Part shown: piece by piece, positions 1-6,870 of the stretch
Layout: each line of letters opens with the position of its first letter
How positions within the stretch are numbered: the stretch's first letter is position 1
Source of the DNA: Pseudomonadota bacterium
GTDB taxonomy: Bacteria > Pseudomonadota > Alphaproteobacteria > Rhodospirillales > Casp-alpha2
Length of the DNA: 13,893 nt
Direction of reading: 5' to 3'
Assembly: GCA_022563215.1 (NCBI GenBank)
Contig: JADFNT010000016.1
Span: 1 to 13,893 of the forward strand
Position numbers and translations under genes: made by a program
The notes under the pieces: model-generated
What the model saw: the letters and a program-made list of their open reading frames with translations, nothing else
Databases searched by the model: none
Told to the model about the DNA's origin: nothing

Positions 1-21
1 CGCCCCCTTGATATCCTTATA

Positions 22-47
22 TAGGGCAAAGTGGGACAAAGGGAAAA
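22..47 (+). promoter_or_regulatory. Loose GGG-CAAAG tandem motif upstream of the dehydrogenase
   Basis: Two near-copies of a (T/A)GGG(A)CAAAG unit lie at 23-31 and 32-41, followed by a degenerate GGGAAAAG. The central GTGGGACAAAG resembles the TGGG-N5 boxes that MraZ recognises in some bacteria, but the GGG triplets are 9 and 8 bp apart rather than exactly 10. It lies 64-90 bp upstream of the dehydrogenase start. I see a short imperfect repeat; any operator role is a guess. Confidence 0.25.
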
Positions 48-64
48 GCCGGGCTTAACAACTA

Positions 65-93
65 TTGTCCGTTCGCATTGGCGCGGCTACAAC
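65..93 (+). promoter_or_regulatory. Candidate sigma-70 promoter for the 2-hydroxyacid dehydrogenase gene
   Basis: A TTGTCC -35-like hexamer (65-70) and a TACAAC -10-like hexamer (88-93) are separated by exactly 17 bp. Transcription would start near 100, leaving a very short leader with the GGGA ribosome binding site at 101-104 close to the 5' end. The match is partial (4 of 6 at -10), so this is only a candidate. Confidence 0.35.
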
Positions 94-110
94 CTCTATA
101 GGGATAAGCG

Positions 111-1187
111 GTGGCAAATGCTGAACGGTCAAAAATGACGGCAAACGAAAAAAATCTGGTCTATTTCGAGAAATGGATGGACCCGGTGGCCGAAGAGATG
201 CTCTCGGGCAGGGACGCCATCGATCTTCACAAGCTCAGCTTCGGCGACCCCGAGGAAGGCAACTGGGTGGCGCTGGCCGAAGCCCACGGCTATCAGTTGC
301 TGGCGAGCAACGAAATTCAGCCTCCCTTTATCCCTGAACGGCCGTTGATCGAGCGTTGCCCGAACCTGTTGGCCTTTTCGGTCACCGGCGCCGGATACGA
401 CATGATCGATGTGGAGGCCTGTACCGAGGCCGGAATCCTGGTCGTCAATCAGGCCGGCGCCAATTCGGAATCGGTGGCCCAGCACGTTCTCGGCATGATG
501 CTGGCGCTTTCAAAACAGATCGTGCAATCGGACCGGCGCTTGCGGCTGGACAGGGACGATTGGGACCGGTGGACGTACAAGGGCAAGGAATTGACCGGCC
601 GCACGCTCGGCATCATCGGGCTGGGCAACGTCGGGCGCCGGGTTTCGGCCCTGGCGGGGCGGATGTTCGCGATGCGGGTCATCGCTTGCGACCCCTATAT
701 CGCGCCCGAGGATTTCGGCGAACGGGGCGCCGAACAGGTTTCCTTCGATGACGTATTCGCCGAGGCCGATTTCGTTTCCATCAACTGCCCGCTGAGCGAA
801 GAAACCAAGGGCATGGTCGGCAAGCGGGAATTCGAATTAATGAAACCGACGGCCTATTTCATCACCACGGCCCGCGGCGGCATCCACGACGAAGAGGCAT
901 TGGCGGCGGTGTTGTCGGATGGCGGCATCGCCGGCGCCGGGCTCGATGTCTTCGCCGAGGAACCGCCGCCCCTGGACCACCCGTTGCTGGGATTCGACAA
1001 CGTCATCGTCAGCCCCCACATCGCCGGCATCACCGACGACTGCACGTACAAAATGGCGTCCTGGGCCGCCGACCAGTGGCTGACCATTTTCCAGGGCGCC
1101 CGCCCGCCGCGTTTGGTCAACCCGGATGTCTGGCCCGCCTACCGGGAGCGCTTCGGACGCGCGACCGGCGAGACGGCCGAAGAATGA
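111..1187 (+). CDS. D-isomer-specific 2-hydroxyacid dehydrogenase (NAD-dependent)
   Basis: This 358-residue protein belongs to the family of phosphoglycerate, glycerate/hydroxypyruvate and related D-2-hydroxyacid dehydrogenases, which interconvert D-2-hydroxyacids and 2-keto acids with NAD(P). The Rossmann fingerprint GLGNVG is at 170-175, with an acidic D194 after the second strand, suggesting NAD preference. The catalytic triad is visible as R255 (TTARGG), E284 (DVFAEEP) and H303 (SPHIAG). Length is typical of the short form without an ACT domain, so it is probably not a classical SerA. The GTG start at 111 is chosen because TAGGGA precedes it by about 7 nt; the alternative ATG at 135 has no visible ribosome binding site. 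It is followed after 28 nt by the PilZ gene on the same strand. The true substrate cannot be told from the sequence. Confidence 0.9.
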   Translation: MANAERSKMTANEKNLVYFEKWMDPVAEEMLSGRDAIDLHKLSFGDPEEGNWVALAEAHGYQLLASNEIQPPFIPERPLIERCPNLLAFSVTGAGYDMIDVEACTEAGILVVNQAGANSESVAQHVLGMMLALSKQIVQSDRRLRLDRDDWDRWTYKGKELTGRTLGIIGLGNVGRRVSALAGRMFAMRVIACDPYIAPEDFGERGAEQVSFDDVFAEADFVSINCPLSEETKGMVGKREFELMKPTAYFITTARGGIHDEEALAAVLSDGGIAGAGLDVFAEEPPPLDHPLLGFDNVIVSPHIAGITDDCTYKMASWAADQWLTIFQGARPPRLVNPDVWPAYRERFGRATGETAEE

Positions 1188-1204
1188 CCCTTTCCCGGAA
1201 AGGG
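1188..1204 (+). promoter_or_regulatory. Perfect hairpin covering the pilZ ribosome binding site
   Basis: CCCTTTCC (1188-1195) and GGAAAGGG (1197-1204) form a perfect 8-base inverted repeat around one central base, so about 7 pairs with a 3-nt loop in RNA. It begins immediately after the dehydrogenase stop codon. Its 3' arm contains most of the only Shine-Dalgarno-like stretch (AAGGGA) before the PilZ ATG at 1216. No U tract follows, so it does not look like a terminator; occlusion of the ribosome binding site is an inference. Confidence 0.55.
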
Positions 1205-1215
1205 AAACCAAGACC

Positions 1216-1581
1216 ATGAGCGACGACCAGGACAACAAAATCGACGCCCCCGGCGGCCCCTCCGGCGACCAGCGCCGCTATCAACGCATGAAAGTGCCGG
1301 AACACGTCACGGCGACGATCATCGGCAAAGACGGGGTCGAGCAAGATGTTACCGTCAAGGATATCTCCGGCGGCGGCGCCGCGCTGATCGTCGACGGCTC
1401 GTTCGAAAACAACGACTTTGTCGAGCTTCACATGGAAGGCTACGGCAAAATTCCGGCCCGGGTCGCCCGGGAATTCGTCGAAGGCATCGGCGTCGAATTC
1501 GAGTTGGGCGAACCGGAAAAAAACGACATGGAAGAGGAACTGAAAAAGTTCCGCCTGTCCGTCGCCCGAAAGAAATACTAG
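1216..1581 (+). CDS. Small PilZ-domain protein (probable c-di-GMP receptor)
   Basis: This is a 121-residue, single-domain protein. Both halves of the PilZ c-di-GMP signature are present: RRYQR (RxxxR) at 20-24 and DISGGG (DxSxxG) at 49-54, at the spacing expected of the fold. The rest is the expected beta-barrel with a charged C-terminal helix (about 100-121). No signal peptide or membrane segment is visible, so it should be cytosolic and signal through a partner. ATG 1216 is chosen because the PilZ core starts shortly after it and AGGGA lies about 10 nt upstream; the reading frame stays open back to 1126, but that part overlaps the dehydrogenase and looks like readthrough frame. The ribosome binding site lies in a hairpin. 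Its stop codon overlaps that of the convergent aminotransferase gene. Confidence 0.88.
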   Translation: MSDDQDNKIDAPGGPSGDQRRYQRMKVPEHVTATIIGKDGVEQDVTVKDISGGGAALIVDGSFENNDFVELHMEGYGKIPARVAREFVEGIGVEFELGEPEKNDMEEELKKFRLSVARKKY

Positions 1582-2891
1582 GCCAGCCCCCGGCAGGCGG
1601 CATCCAGGGCGCGGACCGTTTCCTCGAAATCGTCGCTGGAGTGGGCGGCCGAAACAAACCGCCTGATGCCGGGCAGCACGTACAGCCCCTCCGACAGGCA
1701 GCCAAGGTCAAGCGCCTTCGAGGCGGTCCTATCCGACGCCCGGACATCGGCGTAATCCCGGGGTGGTTTGTCGAGGAACAGGATTTGCCAGAACGACCCC
1801 TGGCCGCAGACAACGGCTTGCAGGCGGTGCCGGTCGAGAACCTGCTGGCAGGCTTTCCTGAGATCGTCGGCCTTGGCGTTAAGGTCATCGTAAAAGCCCG
1901 GTTTTCGCAGTTCCTTCAGCGTCGCCAGCCCGGCCGCCGAGGCCAGCGGGTTGCCGTGCATCGTGCCGTTGATCTGTGCATAGTCGCCGTTGCCTCTTCG
2001 GGCCGGGTCGGCGAAATCGATGATCTCGGCCTTTCCGGCTACCGCGCCCAGAGGGGCGCCGCCGCCGGCGATCTTGCCGTAGGCGGCGATATCCGGGGTG
2101 ACGCCGAAGTATTCCTGTCCGCCGCCATAGGCGAGGCGAAACCCGGTCACCACCTCGTCGAAAATCAGCACCACGTCGTTGTCGTCACAGATTTTGCGCA
2201 AACCGGACAGGAAACCGGGTTCGGAAAAGATCACCCTTTGCACCGGCTCGACGATGACGCAGGCCAGGTCGCCGCGGTTTTCCTCGACGATTTTGCGGGT
2301 TGTTTCGAGGTCGTTATAAGGCGCGATCAAGACCGTCGGCGGAAGCACTTCGGGCACGCCGGCACTGTCCGCCCGCCCGGCGGGAAAATTGGTCGCCGCG
2401 TCGGGGGTGACGCTGACCTGGGAATAGTCGTGGTTGCCGTGATAGGCGCCTTCGAACTTGAGTACGTTGGGGCGCCCGGTGAAGGCCCGGGCCATGCGCA
2501 GCGCGTAAAAGGTCGCTTCCGACCCGGTGGTGGTGAAGGCGAGGCGTTCGGCGCCGGGAATGGCGTCGGTCAATTCCCTGGCCAAATGCAGGCAGGCCTC
2601 GTTGAGGGCGCCGAAAAAATGGATGCCCTTGGCCAATTGTTCCTCGACCGCCTTCATGGTTGCCGGGTGGGCATGGCCCAAGATCAAGGCCCCGGCGCCG
2701 AGCACGTAATCGATATGCCAGTTGCCTTCCAGGTCCTCGACCCGGGCGCCCTGTCCGCGGCGGATGATGAAACGTTCGGCCGGGGGTACCATGTTGGTGC
2801 CCAGCGCGCCGCCGGGCAGGATGGCGTCGGCGATGGCCGCCCATTCGGCCTGCGACGGGCCTTTGGCCGGGTTTTGTTTTTTTGCCGTCAT
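1578..2891 (-). CDS. Class III PLP-dependent aminotransferase, glutamate-1-semialdehyde 2,1-aminomutase-like
   Basis: This 437-residue protein is a fold-type I, class III PLP enzyme. The likely PLP lysine is K273 in AYGKIAGGG, the pyridine-nitrogen aspartate is D245 in FDEVVTGFR, the phosphate-binding loop is TGSEA (122-126), and NGTMHGNP (308-315) supplies the partner-subunit contact. The LPGGALG start and YHGNHD motif place it near the glutamate-1-semialdehyde aminomutase subgroup. Alphaproteobacteria normally make 5-aminolevulinate by the ALA synthase route, and the motifs are divergent, so I do not call it HemL; an amino-acid or amine aminotransferase, or an aminomutase, is more likely. 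The start is firm: AAGGAGG lies 7 nt before the ATG (plus-strand 2899-2905) and includes bases of the upstream gene's stop codon. It is the second gene of a two-gene operon with the FAD oxidoreductase. Confidence 0.88.
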   Translation of the reverse strand: MTAKKQNPAKGPSQAEWAAIADAILPGGALGTNMVPPAERFIIRRGQGARVEDLEGNWHIDYVLGAGALILGHAHPATMKAVEEQLAKGIHFFGALNEACLHLARELTDAIPGAERLAFTTTGSEATFYALRMARAFTGRPNVLKFEGAYHGNHDYSQVSVTPDAATNFPAGRADSAGVPEVLPPTVLIAPYNDLETTRKIVEENRGDLACVIVEPVQRVIFSEPGFLSGLRKICDDNDVVLIFDEVVTGFRLAYGGGQEYFGVTPDIAAYGKIAGGGAPLGAVAGKAEIIDFADPARRGNGDYAQINGTMHGNPLASAAGLATLKELRKPGFYDDLNAKADDLRKACQQVLDRHRLQAVVCGQGSFWQILFLDKPPRDYADVRASDRTASKALDLGCLSEGLYVLPGIRRFVSAAHSSDDFEETVRALDAACRGLA

Positions 2892-2903
2892 GGCGTGTCC
2901 TCC

Positions 2904-4043
2904 TTAGCCGCTCTCACCGGCCTTGTCGTTGTCTTGGCCGAACCCCAAAAGCCCAGCGGTGTAATCGGCGATCGCCAGCGACGCCGTCAGGCCCGGGGAA
3001 TCGATGCCGAACAGGTGCACTATGCCGGCGATGCCGTGGGTTTCCGGGCCGCGGACGGTGAAATCGGCGGGCGGCTGGCCTTCGGGCGCCAGCTTCGGGC
3101 GCACGCCCACGTATCCGGGTTGCAGGGCGCCGTCGGGCAGGTCCGGCCAATAGCGGCGGATGGCCTGGTAAAACTTCTCGGCCCGGTTCGGATCGACGTC
3201 GTAGTCCGGCGCCTCGATCCATTCCACGTCGGGCCCGAACTTGCACTGCCCGCCCATGTCCACCGAGGAATGAACGCCGAGCCCCACCGGCCCCGGCACC
3301 GGGTAGATCAGCCGCTCGAAGGGGCTTTTGCCGGTCAGGATGAAATAGTTCCCCTTGGCGTAATAGAGGGTTGGAATGTGCTCGGCCGGGAAGCCTTCGA
3401 TTCCCGTGGCCACCGATTGGGCGCCCAGCCCGGCGGTGTTGATGAAATGGCGGCAGCGGATTTCCGTCGGCTCGGCGCCGCCGACGCGAACGGTGATTCC
3501 TTTTCCGGTGATGACGCCGCCCTCGAAGGGGCTCGAAAAGGCGATGGCGGCGCCGTGGTCCTCGGCCTCGCCTTGCAGCGCCAGCATGTAGGCGTGGGAA
3601 TCGAAGATACCGGTCGACGGCGACAACAGCGCGCCTGCGCATTTCACCGCCGGTTCGATGTCGCTGACTTGGTCCGGGTCCAGCCTTGTCAGGTCGTCGA
3701 CGCCGTTGGCCTTGGCCTTGGCCTCGATGGCATCGAGTAACGGCACTTCGTCCTCCGCCGTGGCCACCACCAGCTTGCCGAGGCTTTGGTAAGGCACGCC
3801 GTGGGATTGCAAATAGTCATAAAGAGCCTCCTTTCCGGCGACGCAGAGCCGGGCCCGGAGGCTGCCCTCGGGGTAATGGATGCCGGCGTGGATGATTTCG
3901 GAATTGCGCGAGCTGATGCCGGTGCCGATGGCGTCCTCGGCCTCCAGCACCACCACCTCCCGGCCGGCCAGGGCCATGCGCCGGGCGATCGCCAGGCCGA
4001 TGACGCCGGCGCCGATGACAAGGGTATCAACGGTGTCGGTCAT
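2904..4043 (-). CDS. FAD-dependent oxidoreductase of the L-2-hydroxyglutarate oxidase (LhgO/DAO) type
   Basis: This 379-residue protein has the N-terminal FAD fingerprint VIGAGVIGLA (9-18; G11, G13, G16) with E34 at the end of the second strand for the adenosine ribose. A segment SSRNSEIIHAGIHYP (44-58) is characteristic of L-2-hydroxyglutarate dehydrogenases/oxidases, and the C-terminal FGIDSPGLTASLAIA (345-359) completes the FAD site. Family members oxidise L-2-hydroxyacids or amines, passing electrons to oxygen or quinone. I chose ATG 4043 because the FAD fold starts directly after it; in-frame ATGs at 4055 and 4058 would add a few residues, and none has a good ribosome binding site. It is the first gene of the minus-strand operon, and its TAA overlaps the ribosome binding site of the aminotransferase gene. 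The substrate is not determinable; a 2-hydroxyacid, or a secondary amine or amino acid, fits the neighbour. Confidence 0.87.
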   Translation of the reverse strand: MTDTVDTLVIGAGVIGLAIARRMALAGREVVVLEAEDAIGTGISSRNSEIIHAGIHYPEGSLRARLCVAGKEALYDYLQSHGVPYQSLGKLVVATAEDEVPLLDAIEAKAKANGVDDLTRLDPDQVSDIEPAVKCAGALLSPSTGIFDSHAYMLALQGEAEDHGAAIAFSSPFEGGVITGKGITVRVGGAEPTEIRCRHFINTAGLGAQSVATGIEGFPAEHIPTLYYAKGNYFILTGKSPFERLIYPVPGPVGLGVHSSVDMGGQCKFGPDVEWIEAPDYDVDPNRAEKFYQAIRRYWPDLPDGALQPGYVGVRPKLAPEGQPPADFTVRGPETHGIAGIVHLFGIDSPGLTASLAIADYTAGLLGFGQDNDKAGESG

Positions 4044-4074
4044 GTTGACGGTCATCATTAGAATATTTGATGGC

Positions 4075-4086
4075 GGCGTAAACGCC
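4075..4086. repeat. Short inverted repeat in the divergent intergenic region
   Basis: GGCGT and ACGCC flank an AA centre between two divergently transcribed genes. It is followed on the + strand by TTTGTTTT, which superficially looks like a terminator, but no + strand gene ends here. A small operator is possible. The repeat is short and could be chance in a GC-rich genome. Confidence 0.25.
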
Positions 4087-4092
4087 TTTGTT

Positions 4093-4121
4093 TTGCCAAG
4101 ATCGGGTTTGCAAATTACAGT
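4093..4121 (+). promoter_or_regulatory. Candidate sigma-70 promoter for the DUF3750-type gene
   Basis: TTGCCA (4093-4098, 5 of 6 to consensus) and TACAGT (4116-4121, 4 of 6) are separated by exactly 17 bp. Transcription would start near 4128, giving a leader of about 26 nt that includes the AAGGGA ribosome binding site before ATG 4154. A CACGTG palindrome (4124-4129) sits at the predicted start site. Position relative to the gene makes this one of the better promoter candidates in the window. Confidence 0.5.
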
Positions 4122-4153
4122 CTCACGTGGGGACGGTTCGAAAGGGACGGTCG

Positions 4154-4912
4154 ATGGAAAAACCGCGGCAAAAGACCAGGCTTTGGCTGGCGCTGCCGAT
4201 CTTCCTGCTGGTGGTCGGCGCCGTCGTCGGATTAGGGAGGCATACGGTGAATGCGGACTGGCGAACGGCAAGCCGCGAGCCCTTGGGCATTGCCCCCGAT
4301 CCGGCCACTTACCGGCAAGCGGTGGTCCAATTCTATGTCGCCCGCGCCTATAGCTGGCGCGGCTTTTTCGGCGTCCATTCGTGGGTCGCCGTCAAGCCGA
4401 CGGACGCGCTCAACTACACCGTTTACGAGGTCATCGGCTGGATGGCCCATCACGGGGGATCGCCGCTGGTCATTCACCAGGCGGCCCCCGACCGGCGCTG
4501 GTTCGGGGCCGAACCCCGGGTCATCGCCGAGCTTCGCGGCGACGGCGTCGACGACATCATCAAGCGCATCGACACCGTGGCCCGCGCCTATCCCCACATC
4601 GACGACTATGCCCTTTGGCCCGGACCCAACTCCAACACCTTTACCGCCTACGTCGCGCGGGCGGTGCCGGAGTTGAGGGTCGACCTGCCGCCGACGGCGA
4701 TCGGCAAGGATTACCTGCCGGGCGGCGCCCTGGTCGCCGGGACCCCCAGCGGCACCGGCTATCAGGTGTCTCTGTTCGGGTTGGTCGGCGTGCTGGCGGC
4801 GGTCGAGGAAGGGCTGGAAATCAACCTCCTCGGTCTGTCGTTCGGCATCGATCCCCTGGACCTGGCCTTGAAGCTGCCGATGGCGGGACGAATCAGCTTC
4901 CGGGAAAACTAG
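4154..4912 (+). CDS. Membrane-anchored DUF3750-type protein of unknown function
   Basis: This 252-residue protein has a basic N-terminus (MEKPRQKTR) and one hydrophobic segment at about 10-28 (LWLALPIFLLVVGAVVGLG), so it is probably an inner-membrane protein with its bulk in the periplasm, or less likely a secreted protein. I recognise the body as DUF3750-like from AYSWRGFFGVHSWVAVKP (65-82), YEVIGW (91-96) and the motif WPGPNSNTF (155-163). The conserved H75 with the PNSNTF block could form a catalytic site, but no activity is established that I know of. ATG 4154 is preferred because AAGGGA precedes it by 6-7 nt; the frame is open back to 4088 but lacks a membrane or ribosome-binding rationale. 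It is transcribed away from the oxidoreductase operon and ends 19 nt before the djlA-like gene, with which it may share a transcript. Confidence 0.78.
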   Translation: MEKPRQKTRLWLALPIFLLVVGAVVGLGRHTVNADWRTASREPLGIAPDPATYRQAVVQFYVARAYSWRGFFGVHSWVAVKPTDALNYTVYEVIGWMAHHGGSPLVIHQAAPDRRWFGAEPRVIAELRGDGVDDIIKRIDTVARAYPHIDDYALWPGPNSNTFTAYVARAVPELRVDLPPTAIGKDYLPGGALVAGTPSGTGYQVSLFGLVGVLAAVEEGLEINLLGLSFGIDPLDLALKLPMAGRISFREN

Positions 4913-4926
4913 TGGATAGAATCCAC
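4912..4926 (+). promoter_or_regulatory. Small perfect hairpin at the start of the djlA-like gene
   Basis: GTGGAT (4912-4917) and ATCCAC (4921-4926) form a 6-pair stem with an AGA loop. It overlaps the last base of the upstream stop codon and ends 5 nt before the djlA-like ATG, where a ribosome binding site would normally lie. No Shine-Dalgarno sequence is visible. It has no U tract, so it is not an intrinsic terminator. Confidence 0.4.
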
Positions 4927-4931
4927 CCGTC

Positions 4932-5690
4932 ATGAGCATCTGGGGCAAGGTCATCGGCGGCTTCGCCGGGTTCGCCATCGGCGGGCCGCTGGGCATGATC
5001 ATGGGCACCGTCGCCGGCCACGCCTACGACAAGATGAAGGCGGGAGACGCCGGGCGCATCGACGATAACGTCAACCGGCAGGTCGCCTTCACCACCGCCG
5101 TCATCGTCCTTTCGGCCAAGATGGCCAAGGCCGACGGCCGTGTCACCCGGGCCGAGGTCGACGCCTTCAAGGAGCTGTTCCACATTCCGCCGGACGAGAT
5201 GAAAAACGTCGGCCGGCTGTTCAACGAGGCCAAGCAGGACGCCCAGGACTTCGAGCCCTACGCCGAGCAAATCTCGATGATGTTCGCCCACGAACCGGCG
5301 GTGATGGAGGAATTGCTGGGCGGGCTTTTTCATATCGCCCGCGCCGACGGCTTCGTCCATCCCAAGGAACTTGAATTCCTGCGCAAGACGGCGCTGATCT
5401 TCGGCTTTTCCGAGATTCAGTTCGAGCGCCTGAAGGCCATCCACATGGGCGATATGGGTGGGGCCCCCGGGGCCGATGGGGGGGCCGACCCCTATCAGGT
5501 GCTGGGCCTTTCCCGCCAGGCGTCCGACGATGAGATCAAAAAGACCTACCGCGTCCTGATCCGCGAAAACCACCCCGACACCCTGATCGCCCAGGGCATG
5601 CCGCAGGAATTCATCGACGTGGCGAACGAGAAAATGGCCGCCATCAACGCCGCCTATGACGTCATCGAGAAGGAGCGCGGGCTGAAGTGA
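4932..5690 (+). CDS. djlA: DjlA-like membrane-anchored J-domain co-chaperone
   Basis: This 252-residue protein has the DjlA layout. A glycine-rich N-terminal hydrophobic segment (about 4-30, IGGFAGFAIGGPLGMIMG) should anchor it in the inner membrane. A TerB-like helical region follows (about 50-172, with KADGRVTRAE and RADGFVHPKE repeats), then a glycine-rich linker and a C-terminal J domain (about 186-250) with the obligatory HPD at 214-216. DjlA proteins stimulate DnaK from the membrane and affect envelope stress signalling in enterobacteria. ATG 4932 is the only possible start after an in-frame stop at 4917. No clear ribosome binding site is visible, which suggests coupling to the upstream gene. 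The gene overlaps the amidase gene by GTGA. The symbol is by architecture, not by proven equivalence to E. coli djlA. Confidence 0.87.
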   Translation: MSIWGKVIGGFAGFAIGGPLGMIMGTVAGHAYDKMKAGDAGRIDDNVNRQVAFTTAVIVLSAKMAKADGRVTRAEVDAFKELFHIPPDEMKNVGRLFNEAKQDAQDFEPYAEQISMMFAHEPAVMEELLGGLFHIARADGFVHPKELEFLRKTALIFGFSEIQFERLKAIHMGDMGGAPGADGGADPYQVLGLSRQASDDEIKKTYRVLIRENHPDTLIAQGMPQEFIDVANEKMAAINAAYDVIEKERGLK

Positions 5691-6388
5691 CGTCCTCCGA
5701 AAGACCTTCGCCCAACTTCGACGACCGTCCGCCGGACACGCCCGTCGACATGGTTGTCCTGCATTACACCGGCATGGAAAGCGCCGCGGCGGCGCTGGCG
5801 CGTTTGTGCGACCCGGAGGCCCGCGTCAGCGCCCATTACGTCATCGACGAAGACGGGACGGTTATCTCCCTGGTCGCCGAGGACAAGCGTGCCTGGCACG
5901 CCGGCGAGGCGTATTGGCGCGGCGAGACCGACATCAACGGCCGCTCCGTCGGCATCGAGCTGGTCAATCCGGGGCACCAATTCGGCACCCGGGATTTCCC
6001 CGACCCTCAGATGGCGGCGCTGGAGGGGCTGGCCGGGGATATCCTCGGCCGCCACTCGATTCCACCCCGAAATTTCGTCGGCCATTCCGACGTCGCGCCG
6101 GGGCGCAAGACCGACCCCGGTGAATTGTTCGATTGGCAACGCCTGGCGGCGGCCGGGATCGGGCTGTGGCCCGGGGACGCGGCGGGGGGCGCCCCGGGCG
6201 ACGCGGGGTTGGAAATCGATGACCAGGAAGTCGCCGGCCTGTTGTCGGCCTACGGCTACGACACGACCGACGAGGGGTTGGCGTTGACCGCCTTTCAGCG
6301 TCATTTTTGCCCCGAAAGCCTTGGTGGCCCTGCCGATCCGCAAACCGCCGGGCGGCTCAAGGCGCTGCTCGATCTCTGCAACACTTGA
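5687..6388 (+). CDS. N-acetylmuramoyl-L-alanine amidase (Amidase_2/AmpD-AmiD family)
   Basis: This 233-residue zinc amidase cleaves the bond between N-acetylmuramic acid and L-alanine in peptidoglycan or its anhydro-muropeptides. Likely zinc ligands are H26 (LHYTGM), H133 (GHSDVAPG) and D143 (RKTDPG), with K141 at the place of the AmpD catalytic lysine, H71 in WHAG and E91 in GIELVN. A C-terminal region (about 175-230, LTAFQRHFCPE) resembles a PG_binding_1 repeat, which matches AmiD-type architecture rather than minimal AmpD. No signal peptide or lipobox is visible, so it may act in cytoplasmic muropeptide recycling like AmpD; I therefore give no symbol. The GTG start at 5687 overlaps the upstream TGA (GTGA), with AAGGAG about 11 nt upstream. 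The rnpB gene begins about 30 nt after the stop. Confidence 0.88.
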   Translation: MTSSERPSPNFDDRPPDTPVDMVVLHYTGMESAAAALARLCDPEARVSAHYVIDEDGTVISLVAEDKRAWHAGEAYWRGETDINGRSVGIELVNPGHQFGTRDFPDPQMAALEGLAGDILGRHSIPPRNFVGHSDVAPGRKTDPGELFDWQRLAAAGIGLWPGDAAGGAPGDAGLEIDDQEVAGLLSAYGYDTTDEGLALTAFQRHFCPESLGGPADPQTAGRLKALLDLCNT

Positions 6389-6412
6389 CCTCTCCGTGGC
6401 TAAGACTAATTT
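6385..6412 (+). promoter_or_regulatory. Candidate rnpB promoter overlapping the amidase stop codon
   Basis: TTGACC at 6385-6390 (5 of 6 to the -35 consensus) includes the amidase TGA. A weak -10, TAATTT at 6407-6412, follows at 16 bp. This predicts initiation near 6418-6420, where the RNase P RNA helix P1 begins. The agreement with the RNA 5' end supports the call; the -10 match itself is poor. Confidence 0.5.
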
Positions 6413-6417
6413 AGGCC

Positions 6418-6860
<443 letters not shown>

Positions 6861-6870
6861 TCTTTTTTCC

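Noticed and set aside
111..1187. Calling the dehydrogenase SerA
   Set aside because: No C-terminal ACT domain and no serine-pathway context; substrate is open.
1578..2891. Calling the PLP enzyme HemL (glutamate-1-semialdehyde 2,1-aminomutase)
   Set aside because: Motifs around the lysine and N-terminus diverge, and alphaproteobacteria normally use ALA synthase; family-level naming is safer.
1641..3740. Long + strand open frame (699 codons) opposite the aminotransferase and oxidoreductase genes
   Set aside because: It is antisense to two clear enzyme genes, has no recognisable domain, and is expected from codon bias in GC-rich DNA.
4075..4094. Intrinsic terminator from the GGCGT/ACGCC repeat followed by TTTGTTTT
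   Set aside because: The stem is only 4-5 pairs with almost no loop, and no + strand gene ends upstream of it.
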